The notes below the pieces were generated by a model. That model made no database searches and was not told the origin of the DNA. It saw only the letters and a program-made list of their open reading frames with translations. 35,088 nucleotides of DNA from an uncultured cyanobacterium (GTDB lineage Bacteria > Cyanobacteriota > Cyanobacteriia > Gloeomargaritales > Gloeomargaritaceae): assembly GCA_937936705.1 (NCBI GenBank), contig CALHCP010000160.1, positions 1-35,088 on the forward strand, in the 5' to 3' direction. A program made the position numbers and the translations under genes. Position 1 is the first letter of the stretch. Each line of letters starts with the position of its first letter. Shown in pieces: positions 1 to 7,579 of this stretch.

Positions 1-120
1 GCGGTGGCGGATGAACCCCAGGCGGGCAATGCCTTTGGCTCCACGGTGACGGCGCCGGTGGTCAAAGCAGTGATTGAGCGTTTGATTACTCTGGACGGGA
101 TCCCCCCCCAGCGCCGGTAA
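1..120 (+). CDS. ftsI: Penicillin-binding protein 2/FtsI, C-terminal end (partial)
   Basis: The window opens inside this gene. Frame 1 is open for 39 codons to a TAA at 118-120. The visible tail contains AFGSTVTAPVVKAVIE and ends in LDGIPPQRR. This resembles the last strand and helix of the transpeptidase domain of cyanobacterial FtsI-type class B penicillin-binding proteins, which often end in a similar GIPP/KIPP tail. Proteins of this family cross-link septal peptidoglycan at the outer face of the inner membrane. No catalytic motif lies in the visible part, so the call rests only on the conserved tail and could be another class B PBP. The gene is convergent with the broken gene on the minus strand, with only 4 bp between the stops. 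Confidence 0.65.
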   Translation, partial: AVADEPQAGNAFGSTVTAPVVKAVIERLITLDGIPPQRR

Positions 121-487
121 TGGGTTAACGTACCCGCCGCGCTTTGATTAAGTATTGCTTCGCCGTGCCAACTCGGAAGATTGGAAATTGCAAGCGATAA
201 AGCCGCAGTGCTTCTTGGATATGCTGCAAAGCGGTGGCGCGTTCCCCAGACCCGAGCAACGCAATACCCAGTTGTAGGTGTAAATTCGGGTTATCCGGCT
301 GGCGATTCACCCGTTGTTGATTGCGGCGTCTCATCGTTAGGGCACTGGCAACCAACAGGGCTAAAGGAGCCTCTTGCCCTTGGGTGGGTAATACTTTGGT
401 GCGAATCGCTTTTCGTATATCTCCCCGTAATTGGACTTTTTCTTTTGCGGTGCGAGCCGAAATATCTTCCCCTGGTTCCAAGCGTAA

Positions 488-1081
488 TCAGTCGGTTAAG
501 GTTGCTAACATTTGCTCACATCCCCCCTGATTTTTGCACCGGACGGTTGGGAGATAAAGCAGATTTCTCGCCACATCCAGAGCTAAGGTTGGGGTTTTGT
601 CGTAACGATGGACAGAGCGAATGGAGGTGAGGGGAAATTCATACACACCGGTTTGCAAATGCCACAGAGGGACAAAATGAATGTTATTGCTATTATTAGG
701 GTCTCTGCCGAGGGTGATCAACATCGGCAAACCCAACTGAAAGCGTAGCGTTAATTGATCCGACCCTTTATCGAAAATAAATTCTCTGATATTGGTATAA
801 CGACACAGAACTAAAGAAAGCGTGATATAGGTCAGCAGAAAAATAGTGAGATAAAACACCCAAACAAATAATGTAGCCCCTACCTGAGTCTGTAAAACGA
901 CAAGAGCCAACGGTGTGATAATAAATCGGCTTAGGGGAAAAGCCGACGCAATCACGAAAAAAATTAACACCAACGTACTACACGACTGTAAACAACCGCC
1001 AATTTCAATCACAGATTCAGGCCAGCGGAGATAGGCCGCCAACAGTTCAAAAACAGCAGTCCCCAACGTGGCACTAATCAC
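488..1081 (-). CDS. Membrane protein fragment (middle segment of the broken gene)
   Basis: This 197-residue frame opens at a GTG overlapping the upstream stop. It has three or so hydrophobic helices in the first 110 residues, then a soluble region (FDKGSDQLTLRFQLGLP...) and a last part with YLPTVRCKNQGGCEQML. It stops at TGA 490-488, and the same frame continues beyond the stop as a TPR-containing segment with no other stop until 125. I do not recognise the family. Confidence 0.4.
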   Translation of the reverse strand: MISATLGTAVFELLAAYLRWPESVIEIGGCLQSCSTLVLIFFVIASAFPLSRFIITPLALVVLQTQVGATLFVWVFYLTIFLLTYITLSLVLCRYTNIREFIFDKGSDQLTLRFQLGLPMLITLGRDPNNSNNIHFVPLWHLQTGVYEFPLTSIRSVHRYDKTPTLALDVARNLLYLPTVRCKNQGGCEQMLATLTD

Positions 1082-1344
1082 AATAAAAAAATCAACAAAA
1101 TACTGCCAAAAAAGGCAATACTTCCTGCTGCTTCTTCAGGATTAACGGGACCAAAAAAACTGGGGCCAATGTAGAACAAGCCAGAGGCAGATAATATATC
1201 AGATAATATGAAAAAACTTGCGCCAGCGAAAATGGCAAACCCAAAAATCGCACTCAACCGCCCGACTGAACCAATGTGATTTGTGTATTCGGTTAAGATG
1301 CACTGATTATTCCGTTCGTGGGTCACTATCGCAACTGTACTCAT
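1078..1344 (-). CDS. Small membrane protein fragment (5' segment of the broken gene)
   Basis: This 88-residue frame starts with ATG at 1344. It has a short polar N-terminus followed by two hydrophobic stretches (about residues 28-48 and 72-88). It ends abruptly in a membrane helix (ILLIFLL), which is unusual for a complete protein and fits a frameshifted N-terminal piece. It overlaps the next segment by 4 bp (GTGA). If it is an independent gene, it is a two-helix membrane protein of unknown role. Confidence 0.4.
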   Translation of the reverse strand: MSTVAIVTHERNNQCILTEYTNHIGSVGRLSAIFGFAIFAGASFFILSDILSASGLFYIGPSFFGPVNPEEAAGSIAFFGSILLIFLL

Positions 1345-1459
1345 AAGTAGCCTCTATAAGTTGCTAATGAGCGGACGCGGGCACGTATCCCTCCTTCCTA
1401 GTTTTCTAAGAACCTGCCTAATTATATGCAGCTATCATTTAATGGGCAAAGGTTGACCT

Positions 1460-1620
1460 AGTCTGGGTCGTCGGGCGCCGCCCGCGTCTCTGGGTTCCCC
1501 AACCAGAGCGCATTGCTATTGGATTGCTCTACTATAGCCATCCTACCTGAGTTGAGAATGGCGGTCGCCGACTTAGGTTGCCCCAAATCTGGGTTCGCCC
1601 ATCAGATCCCATTGCTGTAC
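1460..1620 (+). repeat. Hairpin repeat family, degenerate tandem copies (R1a, R1b)
   Basis: The 290 bp between the broken gene and the secreted-protein gene hold no plausible gene. They contain two diverged copies of the window's dispersed repeat. R1a has GTCGTCGGGCGCCGCCCG then CTGGGTTCCCC. R1b has GGCGGTCGCCG then CTGGGTTCGCCC. Both are followed by a CATTGCT sequence. Bases 1540-1570 match 12205-12235 at 30 of 31 positions, which places R1b in the same family as the copy upstream of dapA. Confidence 0.6.
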
Positions 1621-1634
1621 CACAGAAAACCCGC

Positions 1635-2054
1635 TTACCGCCCCACGGTTATCCCATAGGTAAAGCGAAAGGGCTTGAGGTCGCCGGTTTTGGGTGCACA
1701 GGCCAGGTGTAATTGGTAACGCCCCGGTTGGGGAAAGGTCACCTGGGCAGCGGGGGTATCCCGATACCGTTCCACGTTGATGCCCTGCAACCGGGTGGCG
1801 AGGAGCAAATTCCCCTGCGGCTCTTGGCGAATTTCCAGCTTACAGGCAACCTCCCGGTTGAAGATCGGGTTCCCCCCCCGCCGCGTCAACGCCACCCACA
1901 CCTGCGTTGGCTGCCCCGCCCGTGGATGATGGTTCGGTTCCACGTGCCAGAGCGCCGCCACATCCCCCGACCGCTGCACCGTATGCGCCCAACCCGCTGA
2001 GGCCAACCCAAGCGTACAACTCATCCAACTAATGCCTAGAATTAGCCGGTTCAT
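1635..2054 (-). CDS. Small secreted protein, unrecognised (possibly FixH-like fold)
   Basis: The protein has 139 residues and an N-terminal signal peptide (hydrophobic run ending near SAGWAHT, about residue 24). The mature part looks all-beta: VWVALTRRGG, CKLEIRQEP and a PGRYQLHLAC strand, with two cysteines that could pair. The start overlaps the last 26 bp of the upstream SafE-like gene, so the two are probably translated together. The overall shape recalls FixH/YtkA-like periplasmic beta proteins, which accompany metal or heme handling, but I see no decisive motif. Histidines near the mature N-terminus (HVEPNHH) could bind metal; this is inference. Confidence 0.7.
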   Translation of the reverse strand: MNRLILGISWMSCTLGLASAGWAHTVQRSGDVAALWHVEPNHHPRAGQPTQVWVALTRRGGNPIFNREVACKLEIRQEPQGNLLLATRLQGINVERYRDTPAAQVTFPQPGRYQLHLACAPKTGDLKPFRFTYGITVGR

Positions 2055-3171
2055 ACCATGCCTCCTTCTGCCACCAGCGCCACCACCAGGACTGCCGGAG
2101 CAAAAGGACGAGCAGGATCCCGGTGATCAGCCCCAATGTTCCCAGAATACCCCAACGTTCACCCATCAGCAGGCCGATATGCCCGGCCGCCAAAACCCAT
2201 ATCCAGGTGGCCAGGCGGTGCAGGTGATGCCAATAGGGACCCAAACGGCTGACCCAGCCATCGGTACTGGTGACGGCCAAAGGCACCATGAGAGCCAAGG
2301 CGACCGCCCCCAGCATAACCCCCCAAAACGAGGAGGAGGGCAAAAAGAAAACCCCGGTTATATCCCACGCGAACCCATGCTCAAGCATATGCAGGCTGTG
2401 AATCACCGCCAACCCAAACGCCCCCACCCCCAATTCCCGCCGCAGGGGACGTAATCCCGGCCACAGCCGTTGGAGGGGTCGTGCCAGCAGCGCCATGCCC
2501 AAAAGCAATAAACTGCCATAGCCGCTGATGTCCACCATGCGATCGGTTCGCAGGAGCATCAACGCCCCCATCAGCATGGTTAACCCGCCTGCCCAGCGAC
2601 TCAAGCGCTGTCCCATGTCCGTCCCGACCCGGCTCAACCACAGTCCCAGCCCCAACAACACGGGCACCGTCCCCAACCCAAACGCCAGCATGACGGCTGC
2701 TCCCCCCCCCGGCTGCAGGGTTGCCACGGCTTGCAGTTGCGCCGCATACAAAAAACCACAGGGAATCAAACCCCACAACAACCCCAACAGCAGCGGATGT
2801 TGCGGCAGTTTTCCCTGGGGATGCCGCCCCCACCGCAACCACCCCGGCGACTGCTGCTGCCAACCAGTCCATACCAATAGCAGCCCAATCGCCACCGTGA
2901 CCGCCTGGCGGACAACACTACCCACCCCCGCCAACTGCCCGCCGGCCACCACCAGGGAACCCGTCTGTCCCAATACCGCCCCCACCGCCGTGTAGGTCAA
3001 CACCCGCCCCAGGTGTAATAACACTTGCTGCATGAGCCGGCGCGGCCAGGGTTGCTGTTTTTGCCCCAAGGCCACGCCCAACACCAGCGGCCCGCACATA
3101 CCGGCGCAATGACCAAAACTGCCCAAAAACCCCAAGGCAAACAGCAAGCCCAGAGCGATTTGATTCGGCAC
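2029..3171 (-). CDS. SafE/DsbD-like membrane protein fused to a ferric-reductase-like membrane domain
   Basis: A polytopic membrane protein of 380 residues starting at a GTG with a GGAGG upstream. Residues 1-230 match the TauE/SafE-related family, with HCAGMCGP at 21-28 and a later IPCGFLY. These Cys motifs are typical of the UreH/DsbD_2-like members linked to heavy-metal or heme handling rather than sulfite export. Residues about 245-370 look like a ferric-reductase-like (YedZ/cytochrome b-like) four-helix domain, with possible heme histidines in HSLHMLEH, HHLHRLAT and AAGHIG. It overlaps the secreted-protein gene by 26 bp and lies 58 bp downstream of potA on the same strand. The combination suggests transmembrane electron transfer or metal reduction. 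Substrate unknown. Confidence 0.75.
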   Translation of the reverse strand: MPNQIALGLLFALGFLGSFGHCAGMCGPLVLGVALGQKQQPWPRRLMQQVLLHLGRVLTYTAVGAVLGQTGSLVVAGGQLAGVGSVVRQAVTVAIGLLLVWTGWQQQSPGWLRWGRHPQGKLPQHPLLLGLLWGLIPCGFLYAAQLQAVATLQPGGGAAVMLAFGLGTVPVLLGLGLWLSRVGTDMGQRLSRWAGGLTMLMGALMLLRTDRMVDISGYGSLLLLGMALLARPLQRLWPGLRPLRRELGVGAFGLAVIHSLHMLEHGFAWDITGVFFLPSSSFWGVMLGAVALALMVPLAVTSTDGWVSRLGPYWHHLHRLATWIWVLAAGHIGLLMGERWGILGTLGLITGILLVLLLRQSWWWRWWQKEAWYEPANSRH

Positions 3172-3229
3172 GATTGCCCCTCTGCCTCCAGCCCAGCCTA
3201 GTTATAGGGTAGCCCCCGTTTGAGCTAAA

Positions 3230-4357
3230 TCAAAGCGTCTCGCGCCTGGGGGCAACTTGGGGTGGGGGTTGCCGGTGTTCCTGATCCACCGGCAAGGGCG
3301 GGTCTAGCCCAATCACCCGCAGGGCGGTGGGCGGCCAAGACACCTGCACCCGTTCGCCGATGTGCAAACCGCCCCCGGCTTGCCGCACCTGTAGTTCAAT
3401 GCCCCCCGGCAGTTGCACCCGGTAGCGGGTATCTAAACCCAGGTAGTCCATGGCCACAATCCGAGCCGCCGGTTCCGTGGGGGTGGCGGGCTGGAGCTGC
3501 ACCTGCTCCGGGCGGATCATCAAGGTCACTGCGGCGCCCAGGCTCAAATTGCCGCCGGGGTGATGCACCCGCACCGGTTGGTCATTACGCAAACGAACCT
3601 GCAGCCACGGACAACCCGGTTCCACCACCTGCCCGGTGAGGAAGTTGGATTCCCCGATAAAATCCGCCACAAAGTAGCAGGTAGGTTGTTCGTACACTTG
3701 CTGGGGTGTCCCCACCTGCAAGACCCGCCCCCCCTGCATGACGGCGAGGCGGTTCGAGAGGGTCAGGGCTTCTTCCTGGTCGTGGGTGACGTAGAGAAAA
3801 GTCAGCCCCAATTGCTGCTGCATCTGCTTGAGTTCACTCTGCATTTGCTTACGCAGCTGCAAATCCAATGCCCCCAAGGGTTCATCCAAAAGCAATACTT
3901 GTGGTTTTTGGATCAACGCCCGGGCCAGCGCTACCCGCTGTTGCTGCCCGCCGGAGAGTTCCCGGGGATAGCGGTGCGCCAGCCCATCCAGCCGCACCAA
4001 GGCCAGCATTTCCCCCACCCGGGAGCGGATTTCCCCCCGGCTGACTCCCCGCACTTCCAACCCAAAGCTGATATTGCGCGCCACGGTCAGATGGGGAAAC
4101 AGGGCGTAATTCTGAAACACCGTATGCACCGGGCGTTGAAAGGGAGGCACCCCCACCAGGGATTGTCCCCCCAGGCGAATCTCCCCCCGATCCGGGGTTT
4201 CCAACCCGGCGATTAAGCGCAACGTCGTGGTTTTGCCGCACCCGGAGGGGCCGAGCAGCGCAAAAAACTCCCCAGCCTGAATCTGCAGGTCAACCCCCGC
4301 CACCGCCGGTCGCGCTTCTCGTCGGTAGGTTTTCCAGACCTGGCTCAAGCTCAACAT
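3230..4357 (-). CDS. potA: Spermidine/putrescine ABC transporter ATP-binding protein PotA
   Basis: This cytoplasmic ATPase powers polyamine import. In 375 residues it has a Walker A GPSGCGKT at 36-43, a Q-loop in VFQNYALFPH, the signature LSGGQ at 134-138, Walker B VLLLDEP at 154-160 and the H-loop YVTHDQEEA. A C-terminal TOBE-like region follows from about residue 280. Length is normal for PotA. The start ATG overlaps the potD stop in TGATG, showing translational coupling. Related CUT1/MOI ATPases such as FutC and CysA share these motifs, so the substrate is assigned mainly from the adjacent PotD and PotC. Confidence 0.9.
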   Translation of the reverse strand: MLSLSQVWKTYRREARPAVAGVDLQIQAGEFFALLGPSGCGKTTTLRLIAGLETPDRGEIRLGGQSLVGVPPFQRPVHTVFQNYALFPHLTVARNISFGLEVRGVSRGEIRSRVGEMLALVRLDGLAHRYPRELSGGQQQRVALARALIQKPQVLLLDEPLGALDLQLRKQMQSELKQMQQQLGLTFLYVTHDQEEALTLSNRLAVMQGGRVLQVGTPQQVYEQPTCYFVADFIGESNFLTGQVVEPGCPWLQVRLRNDQPVRVHHPGGNLSLGAAVTLMIRPEQVQLQPATPTEPAARIVAMDYLGLDTRYRVQLPGGIELQVRQAGGGLHIGERVQVSWPPTALRVIGLDPPLPVDQEHRQPPPQVAPRRETL

Positions 4358-5445
4358 CAGCCCTGACCAACCCGGAGTTTCACCTCGCTCCAGGCGGCAT
4401 CGTAGAGCTTCAACACCGCCGGCGGCAAATCCCGTAACACCTGCAACTTGGCAAACACCTCCGGGGGCGGGTAAATGGCCGGATTATGCCAATCCTCCGC
4501 CTGGATCAGCTTGTCCTGGATCGCCGTTTGGTTGGGGGTGGCGTAGTGGGTGTAGTTGGAAATTTGAGCAGCCACCTGGGGTTCTAACAGATAATTGATG
4601 AACTTTTGCGCCAATTCCACATGGGGTGCCCCCTTGGGGATGGCCATGGTATCCACCCACAAAATTGCCCCTTCGCGGGGAATCGTGTAGGCAATATCGG
4701 CATTTTCCGCCATCACCTGAAACACATCGCCGCTGTTTTCCAACGCCAGCGCCACTTCCCCCTGATTGAGCAATTCCTCCCCCGTATCCGGGGCAAAGGC
4801 AACGATATTGCGGCGGTGCTGAATCAGCCAATCCCGTGCCCGGTTAATCTCCCGCGCCTCGGTGGTGTTGGGGTTCAACCCCAGGGCGATCAAAACCGTT
4901 CCCAAGGTCGCGCGGGACTCCTCCTGCCACGCCACCCGGTACTGCGGGTCAAACATGGCGCTCCAACTGTCAATGGGTTTGCCCGTTTTTTTGCGGTTAT
5001 AGCCGATCCCCTGGGTGCCCCACTGGTAGGGCATACTGAAGCGGTTGCCGGGGTCGTAGCTGGGGTCGCGGAATTTCTCGCTCAGATGCACCTGGTTCGG
5101 CATCTGCGCTGCATCCAAAGGCAGCAACATCTCCTCTTGGATCATCCGGGCAACCAGATAATCGGAAGGGAAAATCACATCATAGCCGGGATTACCCGGT
5201 TTCAGCTTGGCATAGAGGGTATCGGGGCTATCAAAGGTGTCGTACTTGATCTGGACGTTGAATTTTTTTTCAAAATCCGTTAAAACCTGCGGCGCAATGT
5301 AGGTCGCCCAGTTATAAATACTCAAGGTCGTCGTGGGGGGAGCGGCAGTCCGGTTTAGCCCACACCCCAGCGGCAACCAGGCCGCCAGGCAAAACCCCGC
5401 CACCAGCACCCATCCCCGTCGCCACCACTGCTTCATGTCTGCCAC
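4357..5445 (-). CDS. potD: Polyamine-binding periplasmic protein PotD
   Basis: The solute-binding protein that delivers spermidine or putrescine to the permease. It has 362 residues. The N-terminus has paired Arg residues, a hydrophobic helix and a cysteine at residue 28 in LPLGC, so it may be a lipoprotein, though Pro at -3 makes the lipobox weak. The mature start LSIYNWATYIAPQVLTDFEK is characteristic of the PotD/PotF family, as are DVIFPSDYLV and PYQWGTQGIGYN. It overlaps the 3' end of potC by 13 bp and couples to potA. A second in-frame ATG lies at codon 4. Confidence 0.9.
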   Translation of the reverse strand: MADMKQWWRRGWVLVAGFCLAAWLPLGCGLNRTAAPPTTTLSIYNWATYIAPQVLTDFEKKFNVQIKYDTFDSPDTLYAKLKPGNPGYDVIFPSDYLVARMIQEEMLLPLDAAQMPNQVHLSEKFRDPSYDPGNRFSMPYQWGTQGIGYNRKKTGKPIDSWSAMFDPQYRVAWQEESRATLGTVLIALGLNPNTTEAREINRARDWLIQHRRNIVAFAPDTGEELLNQGEVALALENSGDVFQVMAENADIAYTIPREGAILWVDTMAIPKGAPHVELAQKFINYLLEPQVAAQISNYTHYATPNQTAIQDKLIQAEDWHNPAIYPPPEVFAKLQVLRDLPPAVLKLYDAAWSEVKLRVGQG

Positions 5446-6281
5446 TCCTTACGACCACCATTTCCCCGTTCCCCCTGAATCCCCCAGGCCAAAACCACCA
5501 ACAGGGTGGAAGCCAGCAGCATCAGGGTAGAAATGGCATTGATTGCCGGGGTTACTGAAAATTTAATCATGCCATAGACAAATACAGGTAACGTAGTTGC
5601 GCCGATCCCGGCGGTAAAAAAAGTCACCACAAAGTCATCCAAAGAGAGGGTAAAGACCAACAAGGCTCCACTGACCACCGCCGGGGTCAACCAGGGCAAG
5701 GTAATCCGCCAGAGGGTCTGCCAGGGATTTGCCCCCAAATCCATCGCCGCCTCCTCCCAGCGGGGGTCGAGTGCTGCCAGGCGCGCCCGCACCACCAAGG
5801 TCACAAAGGAAATGGCAAACGTAATATGCCCAATCGTCACCGTCGGCAAACCCAGCGTCAGTTGCCCGCCCCCCCACTGCTGCCAGAGACGAAACACCCC
5901 GGTGAAAAACACCAGCAACGACACCCCCTGGGCAATTTCGGGAATCACCAACGGCAACAATACCAACGCCTCCACCGCCACCCGTCCCGGCCACCGCACC
6001 CGCTCCAACCCCAAGGCTAAAGCCGTCCCCAACCCGGTGGCCACCACCGTCGTTACCGCCGCCACCACCAGGCTGTTGCCCAAGGCGGCTAGAAGGCCGT
6101 AGCGGCCAAACCCCACCGTTTCCGGGAACGTTCCCCCGCTTCCGGTCAGCAACAGCCGATACCAGTTCCAGGTAAAGCCCTGCCAAACCCCCGTAAACCG
6201 GGAATTATTGAACGAATAGACCACCAAGATCACAATCGGCAGGTAGATAAACCCCAACACTGCCCCTGCCCACAGCCACAA
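5433..6281 (-). CDS. potC: Polyamine ABC transporter permease PotC
   Basis: An inner-membrane permease of 282 residues with about six helices. The PotC N-terminus is recognisable in YLPIVILVVYSFNNSRF. The cytoplasmic EAA loop that docks on PotA reads EEAAMDLGANPWQTLWRITL, followed by DDFVVTFFTAG, typical of PotC. The start is a TTG at 6281, 17 bp after the nuclease-like gene's stop. No ATG lies nearby in frame, so the exact start is uncertain. The partner permease PotB is not in the window and its usual place next to potC is taken by an unrelated gene. Confidence 0.88.
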   Translation of the reverse strand: MWLWAGAVLGFIYLPIVILVVYSFNNSRFTGVWQGFTWNWYRLLLTGSGGTFPETVGFGRYGLLAALGNSLVVAAVTTVVATGLGTALALGLERVRWPGRVAVEALVLLPLVIPEIAQGVSLLVFFTGVFRLWQQWGGGQLTLGLPTVTIGHITFAISFVTLVVRARLAALDPRWEEAAMDLGANPWQTLWRITLPWLTPAVVSGALLVFTLSLDDFVVTFFTAGIGATTLPVFVYGMIKFSVTPAINAISTLMLLASTLLVVLAWGIQGERGNGGRKEWQT

Positions 6282-6298
6282 CCCCCGCCGCGGCCAGC

Positions 6299-6817
6299 CT
6301 AATCCCGCTCCGATGATTCCTGTCCCTCGCTATGGCCGCTGCGGCCGACAAAATCCTCCGGTCGCACCTGGGCGACAAACTGCCGAAACGCCTCCAATTC
6401 CGCCTCATCCGCCTCCCGATCCACCGGAATCGAAGCGTTGGCGACCACCTCTTCCATCACCCAGATGGGGAGATTCGCCTTGAGCGCCAGGGCAATGGCA
6501 TCGCTGGGGCGGGCATCCAACTGGCGCAATTCGTCCCCCCGGTACAAGTACAGCACCGCATGAAACACATTATCCTGCAGGGAGTGGATCACCACCCGGC
6601 GCAGGGTCACATCCCACAACGCCCAGCCATTCAGCATCAGGTCATGGGTCAAAGGGCGGGGCAAATCCTCCCCCTCCAAGGCACTGATAATGGCTCTGGC
6701 TTCCGCCTGCCCGATCCAAATCGGGAGCGCCCGCCGTTCCGTCGTGTCCTTGAGCAGTACAATTGGATTGCGGCTCAGGGCATCGAGGGCGATCCCGGCA
6801 ACCTTCATCTCAATCAT
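6299..6817 (-). CDS. Bifunctional nuclease (BFN/DUF151) family protein
   Basis: A 172-residue soluble protein. The core motifs of the BFN domain are visible: LPIWIGQAEARAI near residues 31-43, PRPLTHDL, and RPSDAIALAL near 104. The acidic tail (ESSERD) is poorly conserved in the family. Plant relatives have DNase and RNase activity; bacterial members are mostly untested. It is the first gene of the minus-strand run that continues into potC, potD and potA. It diverges from ribE across an 85-bp gap that contains a TATACT. Confidence 0.88.
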   Translation of the reverse strand: MIEMKVAGIALDALSRNPIVLLKDTTERRALPIWIGQAEARAIISALEGEDLPRPLTHDLMLNGWALWDVTLRRVVIHSLQDNVFHAVLYLYRGDELRQLDARPSDAIALALKANLPIWVMEEVVANASIPVDREADEAELEAFRQFVAQVRPEDFVGRSGHSEGQESSERD

Positions 6818-6864
6818 GCTTGGGTCATGCCGCCTTTGGGTAAATCTAAATTGCCTGTATTTAC

Positions 6865-6870
6865 TATACT
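6865..6870 (+). promoter_or_regulatory. Possible -10 element for ribE
   Basis: TATACT lies 32 bp before the ribE ATG in the AT-rich divergent gap between ribE and the BFN gene. No good -35 hexamer sits at the usual distance, so this is only a candidate. Confidence 0.3.
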
Positions 6871-6902
6871 AAGACGCAACAGCCTTACCAAGCGATCCCG
6901 CC

Positions 6903-7553
6903 ATGTTTACGGGTTTGGTGCATACGTTAGGGCGGGTCATCACCTGCACCCGTGACCGGATTCAGATCGCCGCCGATATGCACCGGTTTGCGGATGTGGC
7001 GGTGGGAGACAGTATTGCCGTCGATGGAGTGTGCTTAACCGTTACCGCTTACGATACCCAGGGCTTTACGGCGGCCACCTCGCCGGAGACCCGCCAACGC
7101 AGTACCCTGGGGCAGCGCCCCTGGGTGAATTTGGAACCGGCGTTGCGGGTGGGGCAAAAACTGGGCGGCCATTTCGTCACCGGTCATGTGGACGGCATTG
7201 GCATTTTAACCCGCAGTGAACCCGTCGGCAGGGATTTTTGGGAGATGGATTTTAACGCGCCGGCGGCGGTGCAGCGGTATCTCATCGCCAAGGGTAGTGT
7301 GGCGGTGAATGGGGTGAGTTTGACCATTGCCCAGGCGCGCTCAGACGGCTTTCGGGTGGCGGTCATTCCCCTGACCTACGCGCAGACCAATCTGCATCAC
7401 CTCCAACCCGGTGACCCGGTGAACCTGGAGGCGGATCTGCTGGGCAAATATGTAGAAAAATTTCTGCAGGGGGCGGCGGTGGCGCCGGCCATTTCTCAGG
7501 ATTTTTTAAGCCAGCATGGCTTTCTCGGGGCTGGGGCAAACCTGATAGAGTAG
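6903..7553 (+). CDS. ribE: Riboflavin synthase, alpha chain
   Basis: It converts two molecules of 6,7-dimethyl-8-ribityllumazine into riboflavin and the pyrimidinedione precursor. The 216-residue protein starts with the diagnostic MFTGLV and contains two similar beta-barrel lumazine-binding halves, with GDSIAVDGVCLTV near residue 38 and KGSVAVNGVSLTIA near residue 134. GHVDGIG is the conserved turn between them. Length is normal for the homotrimeric enzyme. ppk follows closely on the same strand and may be cotranscribed, although they are functionally unrelated. The symbol ribC is also used for this gene in some species. Confidence 0.95.
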   Translation: MFTGLVHTLGRVITCTRDRIQIAADMHRFADVAVGDSIAVDGVCLTVTAYDTQGFTAATSPETRQRSTLGQRPWVNLEPALRVGQKLGGHFVTGHVDGIGILTRSEPVGRDFWEMDFNAPAAVQRYLIAKGSVAVNGVSLTIAQARSDGFRVAVIPLTYAQTNLHHLQPGDPVNLEADLLGKYVEKFLQGAAVAPAISQDFLSQHGFLGAGANLIE

Positions 7554-7579
7554 GGGTGCCGTCTCACCAGGTGACACCG

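Larger units (their letters stand above)
125..1344 (-). pseudogene. Broken membrane/TPR protein gene (frameshift plus in-frame TGA)
   Basis: Three consecutive minus-strand reading segments look like one gene of about 405 codons with two lesions. Segment 1 (1344-1078) and segment 2 (1081-488) are both hydrophobic and meet at a GTGA overlap just after a T7 run (1091-1085). One extra T there would join them in frame. Segment 2 ends in ...LATLTD at a TGA (490-488), and the same frame continues directly as L-R-L-E-P-G-E-D into segment 3 (to 125). A TGG-to-TGA change would restore LTDWLRLEPGED. Segment 3 carries a TPR-like helical hairpin (DNPNLHLQLGIALLGSGERA). The predicted intact protein would have several membrane helices, a soluble middle and a C-terminal TPR. 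Family not recognised. Alternatively these are separate, translationally coupled small genes. Confidence 0.55.

Noticed and set aside
181-630. Plus-strand frame opposite the broken membrane/TPR gene
   Set aside because: Its residues are a mirror of the minus-strand frames, with no ribosome-binding site and unlikely composition.
2381-2872. 163-codon minus-strand frame, Gly-rich, inside the SafE-like gene
   Set aside because: It is an alternative frame of a GC-rich membrane-protein gene with typical Gly/Ala/Arg shadow composition.
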